A DNA stretch of 64,000 nt from NCBI GenBank assembly GCA_019022495.1, contig JAFEKR010000060.1, forward strand, positions 1-64,000, given 5' to 3'. Below, piece after piece: positions 60,301 through 64,000 of the stretch. The position numbers were made by a program, and so were the translations under genes. Each line of letters starts with the position of its first letter. Within the stretch, counting starts at the first letter, position 1. The notes under the pieces are model-generated. The model did no database searches and was not told the DNA's origin. It was given only the letters and a program-made list of their open reading frames with translations. The DNA comes from Epichloe hybrida. Its lineage: Eukaryota > Ascomycota > Sordariomycetes > Hypocreales > Clavicipitaceae.

Positions 60301-63300
60301 TTATAGGTTTAATTTAAATCTTTTACTAGTGGAAGTCTAGTAATAAAATCTATTAATAATTCTTAAAAGGGGTAATTAGGCACTAGCAATATAGCTAGCT
60401 TACTATATAGTTTATAATGCCTTAGTTTTAAAGTCTAATAATTTATATAAGTGCTAATATATACCTTTATATCTTTCTTTATTATTAGCTAATAATATTA
60501 GTTTGTAATTTAATAAAGAGTTTTACTTACTCCTTAGTGCCTAGTAGTAAGGTTATTATAAGTTAGTAATAAAATTTCTTTCCTTATACTTAAAGGAATA
60601 AAAATATAATTCTTAAATATTAATAGCTTAGAGGGTTTAATTAACTATGTCTAGAACATAGCTAAATCGCTACGTTTAAGTAACTTTAATTAAGCTATAG
60701 TAAAGTTATTACCTTACTATGCTTTATATAATAAGACTTAAATTAGGGGTTTTAATTCTAAGCTCTTTTCTAAAAAGTTAGAGTTAAACTTAAAAGAGGG
60801 TCTCTAAATAGATTAGATCCTAGCTATAATATCTCTATAAGTAATTAGTTTAATAGATACTTTTAGTCTTATAAGGACATAGATAAGTAATGTTTTTAAG
60901 GGGCGCCCTTATCACTTACTAGCAATAACCTATACTAGTCTATCCCTATTAGTAATAGCTAGTCTAATAGGAAAATTAAAATAATTAAGTAATAAATAAT
61001 ACATATGCTAGGTACTAATAGTATTACTATAGCTAGCTTATTACTTATTAATAGAAGTATAAAAAGTATTAAATAACCTTACTAATATAACTCTTCTAAG
61101 ATTATCTAGATTATTAGGTTCTTTAGGAATATAGTTAAGTTATGATTTTTTAAAACCCTAGATATTAGCAGTATTATTGTAATGTTATTATAACTAACTA
61201 TTAGTTACATTAAGTAACGTTTTCATGAAGCCTATAGCATTAATAATATCACTATAGTGTTCCTATCTCTTAGTATTTATAAATTTAGATAAAAAGGTAA
61301 GAAGTTATATAGTTATTACTTCCTCTTTCCTTACCTTACTTATAAAATCTAGTCTTCTTAAAAGTAAGTTAGTAGGATTTAATTTCCTTATATAATATAT
61401 AATCTTAAAGTTAAAAGGATAAAGCTTATTAAGCGTAGTTACTTACTTACTAGTAAGCTTAGGCTTTGTAGTAAGGTACTTATAGTTTAAATAATCTATA
61501 ATAACTTTAATTATATAAGCTAAATAAGCGAGATAGTGTCTCTATATGTAAAAAGCCTCTTAGATAGCTAATAATTTACTATTAGGTATTAAATATTATA
61601 ATTTAGTATTAGTTATCTTTCTTAACATAAACATAACTAAGTGCTAGTAACCTAGCACTAATATTATAAGTATAGCCCTAATTGCATGTCTAGATGCATC
61701 TGTCTTCACTCTAAGATACGTAAGTGGGTTAAAATACACTAAAATTAGCGCTTCCTAAAATCTTTATTAAAGCTCTCTAAACGCTATTATCTTATAGGGT
61801 TCTAGTTTAAATATCACTAGTTAATTCCCTCTAAGGTAATTTATTAATAAAATAATAACTTTACTATACTATTTAATAAAATAGTAGTAAAATCTAGTAA
61901 AACCAAGAAATAACTAAATATTAAAAACACTACGTGGTATTAGCTAGGTTATAATTGCTTTAACTCTTGCTAGGTCTATTATAATACCTTTCTCTAATAT
62001 CTTAAAGCCTAAAAATTTAACTTCCTTAACTAAAAATTAACACTTCTTAAGGTTAATAAAAAGACTTACCTCTCTAAACCTATGTAAAACTTATTTAATA
62101 TGCTTTATATAATCTTTAACCTTACTACTATATATTAGCGTATTATCTAGATAGATAATGTAAGTCTGATTAATAAGTCCTTTAAGAGCATTATTAATAT
62201 ACTCCTAAAAAGTCACTAGTATATTAACTAGTCTAAATGGCATTACTAGATATTTAAAGTAACTATATTAATAATAAAACGCTATTTTTTACTTATTACC
62301 TAAGCAAATACGTAGCTAGTGGTATATATCTTTTAAATCTAGGACTATAAAAATAACTACACTTACTAATTAATTAAGAATTTTAGTAATAAGAGGTAAA
62401 GGGGCCTTATTCTTAATTATAATCTTATTTAGGCCCTTATAATCTATATAAAGCCTTAATTTCCCTCCTTTCTTTAGAATAAATAAAATTAGGGCTTTAG
62501 CTAGGCTAACTAATCTTCTAATTTACCCTTTAAGCTACGCACTTATAAGGTACTCTCTAAGAACCTCTAGCTCCCTTTTAGCTAAATTATATATAGGCCC
62601 CTAAGGTAGTGTTTTCCCTTTTTCTAATTTAATTATATAAGTGTAACCCTCTAGTTTAGGAAGCTTACCTACTAACTCTTTAGAAAAAATATCTATAAAC
62701 TCCCTGTATTCTTCTAGGATTATTAGTGTAGGGCGCTTAGTACTCTTATCCTAATTTAATATAGCTTCTTTACTACTTGCGTTTTCTAAAATTAGTATAA
62801 CTATAATATCTTTGCTTTTTTACTATAAATAAGCATACTTAAGGATTTATATAGCTACTTTACTATTTATTTATATATTTATTAGTACTAGGTCCTTTAA
62901 TTAGCTTTCTCCTTTTCCTTTTTAATTTTTATTTTCTAGAATACTTAGCCTAATCTTTATTACTCCTAATAATAAAGTAACTACTACTATTTTTTTCTCT
63001 TTATATACTTATTACTTACTATAAGTAAAGAAGAGATATTTTATTATTACTAGGTATCTCTAGTATTTATGCTCCTAATATATAATTATAGGTAAATACT
63101 CTTTAATCTAGTCTATACCTAGAATTATCCCTTTACTTATATTAGTAATAAAGTAACTAACTTAGTAAACCTTTATAAATCCTATACTATCTTTTATCTT
63201 AACTAATTTTTTTAGAATTCCTTAATATAGAATTACTTTTTTACTTACACTCTTTAATATCCTATCTAATTAGATTATATTCTCCTAATCCTTTTTTAAT

Positions 63301-64000
63301 AATAATTTTAGATAAATTATTAAAGACTATACGCCTATATTAAATAGCGCTTACATAGCTAACTACTAGTTATCTTATTGTAGAGATACCTATATTCTTA
63401 TTCTATTATCTATAGGGTATTTTATAGCAAGATTACATTCCTAGGTTTATACTAATTAAACTAGTATTATATTAGGAGATATAGCTTTATTATTACTTTT
63501 CCTATGCTTCTTAGTTATATATTTAGTACTTTTATAGGTAAAATAATCTAGTGCCTAATAAGTTAGTATAGCGTGCCTAGGCTTTTTACATTTATAGCAC
63601 ACTAGGGATAATCTTTTCCCTTAGTTTTTGCTTTATTACTATGCCTTATTTATAGGTAATATAAAATAAGAGCATTATCTCTTTCTTTTAGAGTCCTAAC
63701 CTTTTTTATTATTTTAGCCTAAACCTATTATAACCTTTGCTTTCTTACCCTAGCCTTATAGTTAGCTCTAGGTTATTAGGATCTCTTAACTAATTATTTA
63801 CTTCCTTATAGTATTATTTAAGCTATTTAGAAAGATTATAATTCTTAGATATATAGGGATTTCTTTAGGTAACTTAGCTTTTACCTTATCCTAGGCTTAT
63901 ATAAAGGATTAAAATAATTAGCTATTCTTTTACCTAAGATTTAGTAGTAACCTTATTACTTCTAAGTATCTTATACCTATATCTATTATTCTAGTTTTTA
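57104..64000 (-). mobile_element. Second Ty3/gypsy element (copy B), runs out of the window
   Basis: Same family and orientation as copy A, and collinear with it apart from A's two insertions and a segment of about 135 bp present only in B (59200-59335). The left LTR is 57104-57373, next to a polypurine tract (AAGGGGGG on the minus strand). RT relic is at about 61960-62520, with YLDN for YLDD near 62146; the integrase STAFHP-like relic is at about 60060-60100; the zinc knuckle (Cys-x2-Cys-x4-His, last Cys changed to Tyr) is at about 63555-63600. It keeps somewhat more G and C than copy A. The right LTR is not in the window. Confidence 0.88.

Larger units (their letters stand above)
37731..64000. 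other. AT-rich, RIP-degraded transposon compartment
   Basis: TpA dominates and CpA/TpG are depleted; open frames are short. Recognisable coding relics carry stop codons where Gln (CAA/CAG) or Trp (TGG) is expected, as C-to-T and G-to-A changes would give. Repeated sequences differ almost only by such changes. This is the footprint of repeat-induced point mutation. It continues beyond the window. Confidence 0.9.

Noticed and set aside
37731..64000. AT-rich block as inserted mitochondrial DNA
   Set aside because: LTRs, target duplications and RT/integrase relics identify nuclear retrotransposons, and C-to-T and G-to-A differences between copies explain the AT content.

Overview
This window is genomic DNA of a filamentous ascomycete (Pezizomycotina, most likely Sordariomycetes). 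The evidence is short GT-AG introns with CTAAC-type branch sites, fungal gene families (class C ABC transporter, Dnf3-type flippase, Irc6-like protein, homeobox and bZIP regulators, GH10 xylanase, small secreted Cys-rich proteins) and a block of transposons apparently destroyed by repeat-induced point mutation (RIP). The species cannot be named from the sequence.

Layout. About 1-37.7 kb is a gene compartment of ordinary base composition. In order it holds: a 5'-truncated ABCC transporter (2-4642, +); a conserved single-membrane-span fungal protein (5128-6336, +); an Irc6/p34 adaptin-binding-type protein with two introns (6799-8107, +); a 5.3-kb non-coding stretch rich in a dispersed TACGGANTA motif; a homeobox regulator (13387-15325, +, one intron inside the homeodomain); a Dnf3-like P4-ATPase (17037-21909, +, one intron); a 96-aa secreted protein with a Leu/Asp repeat (24256-24622, +); a GH10 endoxylanase with two introns (26232-27551, +); a decayed Zn2Cys6 relic near 29.1 kb; a bZIP regulator whose frame breaks at a C9 tract (32269-33305, +); a frameshifted aminoglycoside-phosphotransferase-like pseudogene (34300-35107, -); and a previously easy-to-miss 75-aa secreted Cys-containing protein split by an intron (36242-36548, -), the last gene before the repeats.

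From about 37.7 kb to the window end the DNA is extremely AT-rich, dominated by TpA, with no intact gene. I could resolve: two Ty3/gypsy-type elements in the same (minus) orientation, one complete (45164-54195; 270-bp LTRs; 5-bp target duplication GCTTA) and one running out of the window (57104-64000); a solo LTR of the same family in the opposite orientation (44498-44767, target duplication ATTAC); a 494-bp hAT-type MITE with an 8-bp target duplication (56118-56611) and several related termini; a 106-bp element with a 13-bp duplication (39876-39981) and an inverted second copy; and two less mutated insertions inside the gypsy element (about 45.59-46.40 kb, and a 440-bp TG...CA segment at 47919-48358), which record a nesting order.

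How the genes relate. They are not an operon or an obvious biosynthetic cluster. Transport and membrane functions (ABCC, flippase, adaptin-binding protein) and regulators (homeobox, bZIP) are mostly housekeeping or developmental. The xylanase and the two small secreted proteins are candidate host- or substrate-facing products. The part next to the AT-rich block (29-37 kb) holds decayed or frame-broken genes plus one small secreted-protein gene, as in genomes where fast-changing genes border transposon-rich compartments.
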